Assembly: GCA_026418535.1 (NCBI GenBank)
Contig: JAOABC010000006.1
Location: 62,001-126,000 of the forward strand
Direction: 5' to 3'
Source of the DNA: Hydrogenothermaceae bacterium
GTDB taxonomy: Bacteria; Aquificota; Aquificia; Aquificales; Hydrogenothermaceae
Length of the DNA stretch: 64,000 nucleotides
In this document: one piece after another, positions 45,357-53,185 of the stretch
Position numbering within the stretch: position 1 is the stretch's first letter
Layout of the letters: the number at the start of each line of letters is the position of its first letter
The notes under the pieces: generated by a model
Database searches by the model: none
Told to the model about the DNA's origin: nothing
The model's input: the letters and a program-made list of their open reading frames with translations, nothing else
Translations under genes and position numbers: made by a program

Positions 45357-45938
45357 ATGGATGCCTTAATTTTGTATGCCCACCCAAATCCAACCAGCTT
45401 TAACAATAGCATAAAAGAGGCTACTGTAGAAAAGCTGACCAGTATGGGAAAGAGCTTCCAGGTTAAGAACTTATACTCAGAGAACTTCTATCCAGTGCTG
45501 ACAGGAGAGGAGCTTCAAGATATATTCGTAAACTCAAAGGTAAAGGAAGAGATAAAAAAAGAGCAGGAGATGATTAAACAGTCTAAAACCATCATAGTTA
45601 TACACCCTGTATGGTGGTCAGGGATGCCGGCTATTCTAAAGGGATACATAGATAGGGTGTTTACGTACGGCTTTGCTTACAAAGAGCAAAACGGAGAGAT
45701 AGTAGGACTTCTTGGAGACAAAAAGGTCCTGATAATAAACACCTTTGGAGCAGATGAAGGCGAGCTTAACAGCTTTGGAATAAAGGACTGTTTTGAAAAG
45801 ATATACTACTCGATATATGGTTTTTGTGGTATAAAAGAAGTTAAATCCAAGTTTTTATTTGCTGTTCCTTACGTTTCCAGAGAAGATAGAATTAAGATGC
45901 TTGAGGATATAAAAAGATTCGTCGAGGAAAACGTATAG
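45357..45938 (+). CDS. NAD(P)H:quinone oxidoreductase-like flavoprotein
   Basis: This is a flavodoxin-fold protein of the NQO1/MdaB/KefF group, with ILYAHPNPTSFNNSIKEA at the N-terminus, IVIHPVWWSGMPAILKGYIDRVFTYGFAY and LINTFGADEGELNSFG. It should bind FMN or FAD and reduce quinones with NAD(P)H. I start it at the ATG at 45357 (MDALILYAHP), because the frame upstream overlaps the CDGSH gene. ribD follows directly, so a flavin-linked context is consistent. Confidence 0.8.
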   Translation: MDALILYAHPNPTSFNNSIKEATVEKLTSMGKSFQVKNLYSENFYPVLTGEELQDIFVNSKVKEEIKKEQEMIKQSKTIIVIHPVWWSGMPAILKGYIDRVFTYGFAYKEQNGEIVGLLGDKKVLIINTFGADEGELNSFGIKDCFEKIYYSIYGFCGIKEVKSKFLFAVPYVSREDRIKMLEDIKRFVEENV

Positions 45939-47045
45939 GTGAACAGAGATAACTACTATATGAGAATTGCCTTAAACCTTGCTAAAAAAAGGAAAGGTCT
46001 GACTCACCCCAATCCTACTGTAGGTGCTGTGATAGTCAAGGATGGGAAGATAATAGGGAAGGGTTATCATAAGAAGGTTGGTCTACCCCATGGAGAAAGA
46101 GAAGCTATAGCAGACGCAAAAAGTAGAGGCTATGATCTTCGTGGTTCTACGATGTATGTAACATTAGAACCGTGTTGTCACTATGGCAGGACACCTCCTT
46201 GCACTCTGGCGATAGTAGAAGAGGGAATAAGTAGAGTAGTGGTCAGCATACTTGACCCAAATCCGATGGTTACAGGTAAGGGAGTAGAGTTCCTCCGTCA
46301 GAGAGGTATCAGAGTGGATGTGGGGGTGCTACAAGAAGAGGGAAGAAAGCTTAACGAGGATTTTTTTACGTATATAACAGAAAAAAGACCTTTCGTCCAT
46401 CTAAAGTTAGCTCAGACTCTTGATGGAAAGATCGCCACTAAGACAGGTAGCTCTAAGTGGATAACCTCTGAAGAGTCAAGGAAGTTAGTTCATAAACTTA
46501 GAAACGAAGCTACTGCTGTTTTAGTAGGTAAGAATACTGCTCTGAGAGATAATCCATTCCTAACAGTAAGGGGAGTAAAGATAGAGAGACAGCCTATCAG
46601 AGTTCTTATAGATAAAGACCTTCAGGTACCTTTGCACTATAACGTATATAACCCGGATACAAAAGTAATAGTGATCACATCTGAGTACACGAAGACAGAC
46701 AGTTTAGAGAAGTTCAAACATCTAAAACCTGTAAAGCTACCTCTAAACTCTGAAGGGAGGTTTGATCTTAAGGATATCCTACAAGCTCTCTTCCGTGAGG
46801 AGATAGTCCATCTTTTTGTAGAGGGTGGTAAAGATGTGTTTACTCAGTTCATTCTAGAAGGCATTTTTGATAAAATCTCACTGTTTATAGCTCCAAAGCT
46901 CATTGGGGAAGATGGTATAGATACTGTTGGCCTTCTTGGGTTTGAGGATATATCTGAAGTGAGAAGTTTCGATGTTCGGAAGATAAGGAAAGTTGGAAGA
47001 GACCTCTTACTTGAGATCTACAATACCGATAAGTCTAGCAGCTAA
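45939..47045 (+). CDS. ribD: Bifunctional riboflavin deaminase-reductase
   Basis: RibD performs the deamination and side-chain reduction steps of riboflavin synthesis. This 368-residue protein has a deaminase domain (TVGAVIVKDGKIIGKGYHKKVG, PHGEREAI with the Zn His, EPCCHYGRTPPC) and a reductase domain from about 145 (HLKLAQTLDGKIA, SSKWITSEESR, VEGGKDVF). The start is GTG. Its last 39 bases overlap the tail of pdxA on the other strand. Confidence 0.95.
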   Translation: MNRDNYYMRIALNLAKKRKGLTHPNPTVGAVIVKDGKIIGKGYHKKVGLPHGEREAIADAKSRGYDLRGSTMYVTLEPCCHYGRTPPCTLAIVEEGISRVVVSILDPNPMVTGKGVEFLRQRGIRVDVGVLQEEGRKLNEDFFTYITEKRPFVHLKLAQTLDGKIATKTGSSKWITSEESRKLVHKLRNEATAVLVGKNTALRDNPFLTVRGVKIERQPIRVLIDKDLQVPLHYNVYNPDTKVIVITSEYTKTDSLEKFKHLKPVKLPLNSEGRFDLKDILQALFREEIVHLFVEGGKDVFTQFILEGIFDKISLFIAPKLIGEDGIDTVGLLGFEDISEVRSFDVRKIRKVGRDLLLEIYNTDKSSS

Positions 47046-47981
47046 CCTTACAGCCTCTACTAAAGAAGAAGGGTCTGCAAGGTTTTTTCCTGCTATATCG
47101 TATCCTGTCCCATGATCTGGTGATGTTCTTATGAATCTCAACCCCAAGGTGATGTTGACAGCTCTCCTAAAACAGAGCATCTTCAGAGGTATTAAACCTT
47201 GGTCGTGATACATAGCTATATAGCCGTCGTAATCTCTGTAATTTACAAAAGCAGTATCTGGAGATAAAGGAAAAGTAGCATCCACACCCATACCCCAAAG
47301 CTCTTCAACTGCAGGGACGATTATCTTACCCTCTTCATCTCCTATGTTGCCGTTGTCTGAAGCGTGAGGATTGAGTCCGAGAATGGCTATCTTAGGTCTG
47401 TCTTTTCCAAGATAGTTCCTAAGGAAGTTGTTGAATAAAACAGTTTTAGAGACTATTCTATCCGTATCAACTTTAGTTGGAACTTCTCTAAGGGGAATAT
47501 GAGTTGTTATAAGACCTACTATCAAATCTGGACACATCAAAACCATCACATACTCTTTGACTTTTGAGACTTCTGCCAAATAATCCGTATGACCTGCATA
47601 CTTAAAACCGGACTCCATTATCCACCTTTTTGAAATAGGGAGAGTTACAAGAGCATCTACTTTATAGGATAAGACATCCTCTACAGCTCTCTGTAAGTAA
47701 GATACACTTGCTTTTCCCGATAGGGCTGATGGTCTACCAAACTCAAAGTCGTAGTTATCAATATCTATTAAGTAAAAACCTCTCTCCTTGATGTGATAGG
47801 TATTATGTACAATCTGGTAGCTAAAATCTGAAGATGTAAGACTTTTTGCCTTCTCTATAACATTGCTACTCCCATACACCACATAAGCCACATCAGGGGG
47901 AAAATAGTTATATCCTTTTACCAGTATCTCTGGAGATATACTCGTTGGATCTCCTAGGGAGATAGCGACCTTTTTTACCAT
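47007..47981 (-). CDS. pdxA: 4-hydroxythreonine-4-phosphate dehydrogenase
   Basis: PdxA oxidises 4-phosphohydroxy-L-threonine in the DXP-dependent vitamin B6 pathway. This 324-residue protein has AISLGDPTSISPEIL, YAGHTDYLAEVSKVKE, GLNPHASDNGNIGDEE and AMYHDQGLIPLKML, with TSPDHGTGYDIAGK, all conserved. It is last in the sulfur-relay operon, overlapping dsrH by 7 bases. No other B6 gene is near. Confidence 0.95.
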   Translation of the reverse strand: MVKKVAISLGDPTSISPEILVKGYNYFPPDVAYVVYGSSNVIEKAKSLTSSDFSYQIVHNTYHIKERGFYLIDIDNYDFEFGRPSALSGKASVSYLQRAVEDVLSYKVDALVTLPISKRWIMESGFKYAGHTDYLAEVSKVKEYVMVLMCPDLIVGLITTHIPLREVPTKVDTDRIVSKTVLFNNFLRNYLGKDRPKIAILGLNPHASDNGNIGDEEGKIIVPAVEELWGMGVDATFPLSPDTAFVNYRDYDGYIAMYHDQGLIPLKMLCFRRAVNITLGLRFIRTSPDHGTGYDIAGKNLADPSSLVEAVRLAARLIGIVDLK

Positions 47982-48217
47982 ACAACTACTTTGTACGCTT
48001 TTTCTATCACAGAGAGTATTTCCGGATAGTCTATAAGCCTATTTTCCGGAATCTTCACTGCCCTTGCCAAAGCATCTTCTTTACATGCATACCAGTTCTT
48101 TATAGCAGGCTGTCTTATAACGGCGTCTTGAATGAGTATAAGAATATCTTCATCCTGAATAACCTCAGCGAAGGGAAAATCTGCAGGCTTCTTGATTAGA
48201 TAGACAGTGTTTACCAT
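47975..48217 (-). CDS. DsrH/TusB-like sulfur relay protein
   Basis: This 80-residue protein has the length and position of DsrH/TusB in a DsrE-F-H set. IQDEDILILIQDAVIRQPA fits the family pattern (D-ILLLQDGVY). There is one Cys (YACKED), not at the usual DsrH Cys20 position. It probably assembles with the DsrE- and DsrF-like proteins upstream in a hexameric sulfur-transfer complex. Confidence 0.7.
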   Translation of the reverse strand: MVNTVYLIKKPADFPFAEVIQDEDILILIQDAVIRQPAIKNWYACKEDALARAVKIPENRLIDYPEILSVIEKAYKVVVW

Positions 48218-48558
48218 GTTAGAACAACCTCAGCATTTCTGATGAGCTTACATATCTCATCTTTTGATTTCTGCTGGATGTCTAGGTATTTTATAGATTT
48301 AACGAGCCCTCTTTCACTAACGGACTCTCTCTCTACGTAAATCCTGCCACCCAACATAAAAAGAGCCTCTATAGACTTATCTGAGGGAGGAACACCTATA
48401 AGATTTGGCTTCCAGTCTATAAGGGCATAGACACCGTCCTTTATAAAGACTACTGTAATATCATGATCCATTGTCATACCAACAGCCTGTCTCAACGCCT
48501 CGAAACTTTTCCAACCAAAAGGATTTGACTTGATTATAACTACTATCTTTTTCTTCAT
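48211..48558 (-). CDS. DsrF/TusC-like sulfur relay protein
   Basis: This 115-residue protein of the DsrE/F fold has VVIIKSNPFGWKSFEALRQAVGM followed by DITVVFIKDGVYALIDWKP, which is the TusC/DsrF pattern (S-PYG-EALD--LA, FI-DGV--L). It lacks the Cys needed for persulfide transfer, as expected for this subunit. It is between dsrE and dsrH. Confidence 0.75.
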   Translation of the reverse strand: MKKKIVVIIKSNPFGWKSFEALRQAVGMTMDHDITVVFIKDGVYALIDWKPNLIGVPPSDKSIEALFMLGGRIYVERESVSERGLVKSIKYLDIQQKSKDEICKLIRNAEVVLTW

Positions 48559-48566
48559 AATCTTTC

Positions 48567-48869
48567 CTACGTTAGAGCTATCACTTTGTCTACTTCCGAG
48601 ATCAATTTGGAGAGTCCGTACATACTACTACTCTCTGCAAAACTCTCCACCTGTATATTCCTCTGATGAGCATTGTGAGCACAGTAATAGATCTTAGCAC
48701 CTTTGGAAGCAAGCTCTTTAATTTCAGGTTGTAATAGACAGTATTCCCCATTTGCCATGAAGAATATATAAAGCTTGTCTCCTCTCTCTAATGAAGCGTT
48801 GGAAAGCTTTATAAGTGTGTTGTAGTCTGCAGAAAATGGATTACTTGCTGTTATGATGAGTAGCCTCAT
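48567..48869 (-). CDS. DsrE/TusD-like sulfurtransferase subunit
   Basis: This 100-residue protein has the DsrE fold: LLIITASNPFSADYNTLIKLSNASLERGD, then LYIFFMANGEYCLL, and KIYYCAHNAHQRNI. The Cys in YYCAHNAHQRN matches the position of the active Cys of DsrE/TusD, which carries a persulfide. It overlaps tusA by four bases. The family accepts sulfur from TusA and hands it to an acceptor for either tRNA thiolation or sulfur oxidation. Confidence 0.8.
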   Translation of the reverse strand: MRLLIITASNPFSADYNTLIKLSNASLERGDKLYIFFMANGEYCLLQPEIKELASKGAKIYYCAHNAHQRNIQVESFAESSSMYGLSKLISEVDKVIALT

Positions 48870-49099
48870 CTCACTTTTCTCACCAATACTTCCCAGAGAT
48901 TGTCCTCGATCTGGTTAACAGCTAAAACCTCTTGTCCTTCCATCTGAAAGCTTTTAGGAACATTGTCTACAGATGGTCTGTAATCAAGAATGACTCTCAA
49001 AACCTCTCCGGTCTTCATCTGTTCTATCATCAGCTTACTCTTAACAAAGGTAAAAGGACAAACTTCTCCCTTTAAATCTAACTCTCTATCTATCTCCAT
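48866..49099 (-). CDS. tusA: TusA-family sulfur carrier protein
   Basis: TusA takes a persulfide from a cysteine desulfurase or rhodanese and passes it to DsrEFH/TusBCD. This 77-residue protein has LDLKGEVCPFTFVKSKLMI, with the carrier Cys in the C-P-x-T/P motif. The rest fits the small two-layer fold. It is followed directly by the DsrE-like gene. Confidence 0.92.
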   Translation of the reverse strand: MEIDRELDLKGEVCPFTFVKSKLMIEQMKTGEVLRVILDYRPSVDNVPKSFQMEGQEVLAVNQIEDNLWEVLVRKVR

Positions 49100-49108
49100 A
49101 CTTAACCC

Positions 49109-49927
49109 CTAAAAGTGTATTTCACAAGCTTGCTCATACTCGATCAACTCTTTTATCTTCTGTTCTTCCCCACATAGATTACACTTTTTGTCTTTTCTTA
49201 AACGGACTGTCCTAAACTCCGTGTAAAGAGCGTCAAAGACTAAAAGTTTACCTACCAAAGGTTCTCCTATCTCAAGAATGAGTTTCAAGGCTTCATTTGC
49301 CTGAAGGGTTCCCATTATACCCCCTACAACTCCAAGGAGCCCTGCTTCCTGACAGCTTGGAACCATCCCCGGAGGAGGTGGCTCTGGAAACAGACATCTA
49401 TAACAGGGTGAGTTTTTTTTGTCTCTATAGTCGAAGACTGTAAGCTGTCCTTCGAACCTGAGTATAGCTGCAGAAACTAGGGGTTTACCTAAGAAATAGC
49501 ATGCATCATTTATAAGGAACCTGGTTGGGAAGTTGTCAGAGCCATCTAGGACTATGTCGTAGTCTTTTATTATATCAAGGACATTATTCTTCTGAATCTT
49601 CTCATTGTAAGCTATAACCTTAACATCCGGGTTTAAGGCTTCTATAGTCATCTTAGCTGACTCTACTTTTGGCACTCCAACTCTTGAAGTGTTATGGAGT
49701 ATCTGCCTTTGGAGGTTCGAGAAGTCTACTACATCAAAATCCACTATACCTATAGTTCCCACTCCAGCGGCTGCAAGGTAGTACAAGGAAGGAGAGCCAA
49801 GACCACCTGCCCCTATAACTAACACCTTTGCGTTTAGAAGTTTTTTCTGACCTACACCACCAACTTCCGGAAGGATTATATGCCTACTGTATCTCTTTAT
49901 CTGCTCTTCTGTAAAATCAAAAGACAT
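49109..49927 (-). CDS. ThiF/MoeB-family E1-like adenylyltransferase
   Basis: This 272-residue protein adenylates the C-terminal Gly-Gly of a sulfur carrier (ThiS, MoaD or similar). It has RYSRHIILPEVGGVGQKKLL, VIGAGGLGSPSLYYLAAAGVG (nucleotide site), the catalytic DGSDNFPTRFLINDAC, and Zn-binding CYRC and CNLC. No rhodanese domain is fused. Neither a MoaD nor a ThiS gene is nearby, so its partner and whether it is ThiF or MoeB are open. It heads the sulfur-relay operon with a good TATAAT on the minus strand at about 49963-49958. Confidence 0.85.
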   Translation of the reverse strand: MSFDFTEEQIKRYSRHIILPEVGGVGQKKLLNAKVLVIGAGGLGSPSLYYLAAAGVGTIGIVDFDVVDFSNLQRQILHNTSRVGVPKVESAKMTIEALNPDVKVIAYNEKIQKNNVLDIIKDYDIVLDGSDNFPTRFLINDACYFLGKPLVSAAILRFEGQLTVFDYRDKKNSPCYRCLFPEPPPPGMVPSCQEAGLLGVVGGIMGTLQANEALKLILEIGEPLVGKLLVFDALYTEFRTVRLRKDKKCNLCGEEQKIKELIEYEQACEIHF

Positions 49928-50127
49928 CTCTCACCTCTAAACTTTATTCAAAACTATAATTATATCACTTTTATATATAGCTTCAATGAGGCATTAAAGC
50001 TGTTTAAAAACTCCTAAAATCAGAATAAATAATGAGTTACGCTACACAATGATTAAAACTAACTTCTCATTCAACTTATAATAATAGTTTTGTAAAAAAA
50101 CAATCATCAAAAAGAGGTGGAGTAAAT

Positions 50128-50459
50128 ATGAAGCATAAAAAAGATGATATTTTGAATCTACTAACCCTTATCGAAGAATTAACACAGCAGTACTACTCTC
50201 AACCTGAAAAGCAGACCAAGAAAAAAGGCAGACCAACAACTTACAACAACTCTACTATATTACTGGCTCTAAGAGAGTCCACTATAAATTATCCTTCAGA
50301 AATATCCAACGGATACTAACAGAGCATTTAGGGCATTCTCCGGATTTTTCTACAATTTTCTACAGGTTAAAAATTTTAGACCAAGATATGGTGGCATACT
50401 TGGTAGAGAAAACAACCAAAATAGTAGAGGAGTTATCTTATACAAAGACCCAAAATTGA
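50128..50459 (+). pseudogene. Remnant of an insertion-sequence transposase (N-terminal part)
   Basis: The frame from 50128 codes for a helical, basic N-terminus (KKKGRPTTYNNSTILLAL), typical of IS4/IS5-type transposases. It then shifts frame at about 50283. The second frame reads KLSFRNIQRILTEHLG and PDFSTIFYRLKILDQD before a stop at 50457-50459. The catalytic DDE part is missing. The stretch 49928-50605 is the most AT-rich and least coding of this window, consistent with a decayed mobile element between thiF and fur. Confidence 0.65.
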
Positions 50460-50605
50460 TAGTAGCCAACACTGTAGAACTAAATTTAAAAGAGTATTGA
50501 TTAGGGAGCTCTAGAGATTTCAAGACGGGCAAAAAACTATTTTATATATACTGTCATATCAGATATAATATTAAGCCTTGTTTAAAATACGTTTTGAGTG
50601 GGTAG

Positions 50606-51043
50606 ATGTCTAAGATAAAGATTCCGGAAGGCTATAAGACTACAAAGCAGAGAAAGGCTATAATACAGCTCCTAGAGGAGAACATCACTCCTTTACACGC
50701 TGAGGAGATATACTTAAAGCTCAAGGAGAAAGGTATTGACCTTAGTCTCTCTACAGTCTACAGGAATCTTGATATGTTACAGAAACAGGGGATTGTGGTA
50801 AAAGCTTATATGTTGAATGAGGATAAGGCTCGTTTTGGACTAGCATCTAAGAAGAACTACCTTGTATGTCAGAGCTGTAAAAAGATAGTAATCATAGATA
50901 ACTGCCCTTTTGAGAAGTTTAAAGAGGAGCTGATAGAGGTCCACGGATTTGATATCCTCGGTCATAGTATAGAGGTATACGGTATATGTCCAGAGTGTAA
51001 GGAGAAATTATCTAAAAACTCGGAAAGCTCTAAAGATAGATAG
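50606..51043 (+). CDS. Fur-family metalloregulator
   Basis: This 145-residue protein has the Fur winged helix (TTKQRKAIIQLLEEN, LSLSTVYRNLDMLQKQGIV) and the structural zinc site with two C-x2-C pairs (CQSC and CPEC). The usual His-rich stretch before the first pair (HHHH-C) is replaced by SKKNYLVC. The C-terminal HSIEVYGIC His is kept. The regulatory metal site may therefore differ from Fur, Zur and PerR. Its tail overlaps the convergent membrane gene by 36 bases. Confidence 0.85.
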   Translation: MSKIKIPEGYKTTKQRKAIIQLLEENITPLHAEEIYLKLKEKGIDLSLSTVYRNLDMLQKQGIVVKAYMLNEDKARFGLASKKNYLVCQSCKKIVIIDNCPFEKFKEELIEVHGFDILGHSIEVYGICPECKEKLSKNSESSKDR

Positions 51044-51574
51044 TATGACGAAAAGCTCCAAAAACAGTAAAAGAAAGTGTAGATAGTAAACCTGATCTTG
51101 GTTATCCTTTACGTTAAAAGCCGTCTCCAGTATCTTATAAAACCCAAAAGAAAGAAACATTCCCAGTAAGTAGCCAGCCTGTTTTGATATATCTATCTTT
51201 GATAGGACTCTCACATGCCGGAGGAAAATCGTCTCAGCCCTGAGAAGGTAGCTTCCAAAGATAAAAGTTAGCTGGTATCCGGAGTAAAAAAGTAGAGCGG
51301 TCATGTAGTCGTAAGGTTTTATAAGGAAAAGAAGCATAACAGCCAGCAGAACTATCTCTACCAGAAGAGAAAAGGCAAAGAAGAAGTTTACTTTTAAAAT
51401 CCTGTTGTACATCTTTGCCAGGAGTATCATCCCTACAGAGAGTAGTATGCCTCCTATAGAGTATACAGTCTGGGGTAGAGGTGAGTAAACACTGAAAACA
51501 CTACCTACAGAAAGTCCTGTAAAGAGAGAGTTTAAGAATTTATAGTATATAAAGTCTTTGATACTTATCTTCAT
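51008..51574 (-). CDS. Hypothetical membrane protein
   Basis: I do not recognise this 188-residue protein. It has about six hydrophobic segments (for example YSIGGILLSVGMILLA, LLVEIVLLAVMLLFLI, LLGMFLSFGFYKIL, FLLLFLELFVILSIF) with Arg/Lys-rich loops. The length and spacing resemble half of a major-facilitator transporter. It overlaps pepQ by four bases, so it is the last gene of the purF-DJ1-pepQ unit. Confidence 0.6.
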   Translation of the reverse strand: MKISIKDFIYYKFLNSLFTGLSVGSVFSVYSPLPQTVYSIGGILLSVGMILLAKMYNRILKVNFFFAFSLLVEIVLLAVMLLFLIKPYDYMTALLFYSGYQLTFIFGSYLLRAETIFLRHVRVLSKIDISKQAGYLLGMFLSFGFYKILETAFNVKDNQDQVYYLHFLLLFLELFVILSIFRAFRVFR

Positions 51575-52641
51575 ATATGTATTACGTCTAAGGAGGTCTC
51601 TGTTAGAATCTTTGGACCTTCCTTAGTTGCAACTACTACATTTTCCAGCCTTACTCCTCCCAGTCCCGGAATATATATTCCGGGTTCTATAGTAAAGACA
51701 GTGTTCTCCATCAGTACATCTTCATTATCCTTGTAGACTCGTGGTTCTTCGTGTATATCTATCCCTATACCGTGTCCTGTCGAGTGGGTGAAGTATTCAC
51801 CATAACCATATTTATCTATAACAGAGCGGGCTCTTATGTCTATATCCTTTATGGGTATTCCTGCCTTTACAACAGATGTTGCCTCTATGTTAGCCTCTTT
51901 TACTACATTGTAAATCTCAAGAAGTTTTTTGTTGACTTCTCCTATAAACAATGTTCTTGTAAAATCACTACAGTAGCCGGAGAGTTTCATCCCCATATCT
52001 ACCAGTAAAGGGGTATTCTTCTCTATCTTGCTATCTGAGGTCTCCCAGTGGGGTATTGCTGAGTGGATAGAAGTTGCTACAATAGCTGGAAAACTCTCGC
52101 CACTACCCCCTTCTTGAAAAATCAGATCTACTATTCTCCTACGTATGGATAACTCTGTTGGAAAGTGGTCTATCTCTCTTATGATCTGTAAAAATACTCT
52201 ATCTGTTTTCTTCACAGCTTGCTGGATGATATCTATCTCCAGAGCTGTCTTTGTAATCCTAACTCTGTTTAAAAAGCCTATAACACCTTTTAGCTCGTAT
52301 TCAGAAAGTTCTTCTCTGAGTTTCTCATAGAAAGATACAGTAACCTTATCTTTTTCAAACCCAACAGTTTTAACCGAGTTTCCGGAGAGAATTTCTAAGA
52401 GTATCTCTTTTAGCTTCCTTTCCTTTATCTGAATGATTTCTAAACCTTCTATCCTATTTTTTGCGTTTTCGTAATACCTGCTGTCTGTTATGTAGTATCC
52501 CCTGTCTGGTAGAAGGAGAATGTAAGCATTGGAAGAGGAAAAGTTGGAGAGGTAGAAAAGATTGGAGCTTGAAGTAAAAAGGAAACTGTCTAACCCTGCT
52601 TTCTTTATCTCACACTGAGCTCTTCTTATGTGTTCTAACAT
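51571..52641 (-). CDS. M24B metallopeptidase (Xaa-Pro dipeptidase/aminopeptidase)
   Basis: This 356-residue pita-bread peptidase has the M24 metal site. VDMGMKLSGYCSDFTRTLFIG holds two Asp ligands, followed by STGHGIGIDIHEEP (His) and NTVFTIEPGIYIPGLGGVRLENVVV (two Glu). An N-terminal creatinase-like domain precedes it. It cleaves before Pro in small peptides. The start overlaps the DJ-1 gene by 7 bases. Confidence 0.92.
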   Translation of the reverse strand: MLEHIRRAQCEIKKAGLDSFLFTSSSNLFYLSNFSSSNAYILLLPDRGYYITDSRYYENAKNRIEGLEIIQIKERKLKEILLEILSGNSVKTVGFEKDKVTVSFYEKLREELSEYELKGVIGFLNRVRITKTALEIDIIQQAVKKTDRVFLQIIREIDHFPTELSIRRRIVDLIFQEGGSGESFPAIVATSIHSAIPHWETSDSKIEKNTPLLVDMGMKLSGYCSDFTRTLFIGEVNKKLLEIYNVVKEANIEATSVVKAGIPIKDIDIRARSVIDKYGYGEYFTHSTGHGIGIDIHEEPRVYKDNEDVLMENTVFTIEPGIYIPGLGGVRLENVVVATKEGPKILTETSLDVIHI

Positions 52642-53183
52642 TTAAAGAGCATAGCCCTCATTATGTTTTCTGCTGTTTCTCTACCCTTCAACCTCTCAAC
52701 TATTTTAAAGGCAAAACATGCCGCAGTAGCAGGCCCTCTACTTGTGAGGATGCTTTCGTCTTCCACCACATCCTCATCTAAATAAACGGCGTTAGTAATT
52801 TTCTCCTTGTACGTTGGGTAGGATGTGGCTTTTTTACCTTGTAGTATACCTGCGTTTGCCAGGACGTAGGGAGCTGCACATATAGCCCCGGTTAATTTTC
52901 CTTTTTGGGAAAACTCTATTAATAGTTCTTTTACTCTCGGGTCTGCGTTAAGGTTATCAGTTCCTGGCTGACCACCAGGTAAGACTATCATCTCAAAATC
53001 ATCTGCCTTAACTTTGTCTATAGTAGTATCCGGAAGAACTCTAACTCCTCTTGCACTCACAACGGGACCATCCTTTAAACCAGCTAAAACCACCTCCACT
53101 GAAGCTCTCCGGAGTATATCCACTATAGATAGAGCCTCTATCTCTTCAAACCCATCAGCTAAAGGTATCAGTACTCTCACCAT
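52635..53183 (-). CDS. DJ-1/PfpI family protein (YajL-like)
   Basis: This 182-residue protein has the DJ-1 features. FEEIEALSIVDILRRA carries the conserved Glu, and the nucleophile Cys is in GAICAAPYVLANAG with the preceding VLPGGQPGTDNL. YajL/DJ-1 proteins protect against oxidative and carbonyl stress, and glyoxalase or deglycase activity is debated. It starts 2 bases after purF ends. Confidence 0.9.
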   Translation of the reverse strand: MVRVLIPLADGFEEIEALSIVDILRRASVEVVLAGLKDGPVVSARGVRVLPDTTIDKVKADDFEMIVLPGGQPGTDNLNADPRVKELLIEFSQKGKLTGAICAAPYVLANAGILQGKKATSYPTYKEKITNAVYLDEDVVEDESILTSRGPATAACFAFKIVERLKGRETAENIMRAMLFKC

Positions 53184-53185
53184 CT

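Noticed and set aside
50076-50550. Possible terminal inverted repeats TATAATAATAGTTTT and AAAACTATTTTATA flanking the transposase remnant
   Set aside because: Low-complexity AT sequence with mismatches; too weak to call IS ends or target-site duplications.
50530-50605. Palindromic Fur-box-like sequence before the Fur-family gene
   Set aside because: Only AT-rich TATAT and CATATCAGATATAAT sequence; no 19-bp dyad like a Fur box could be made out.
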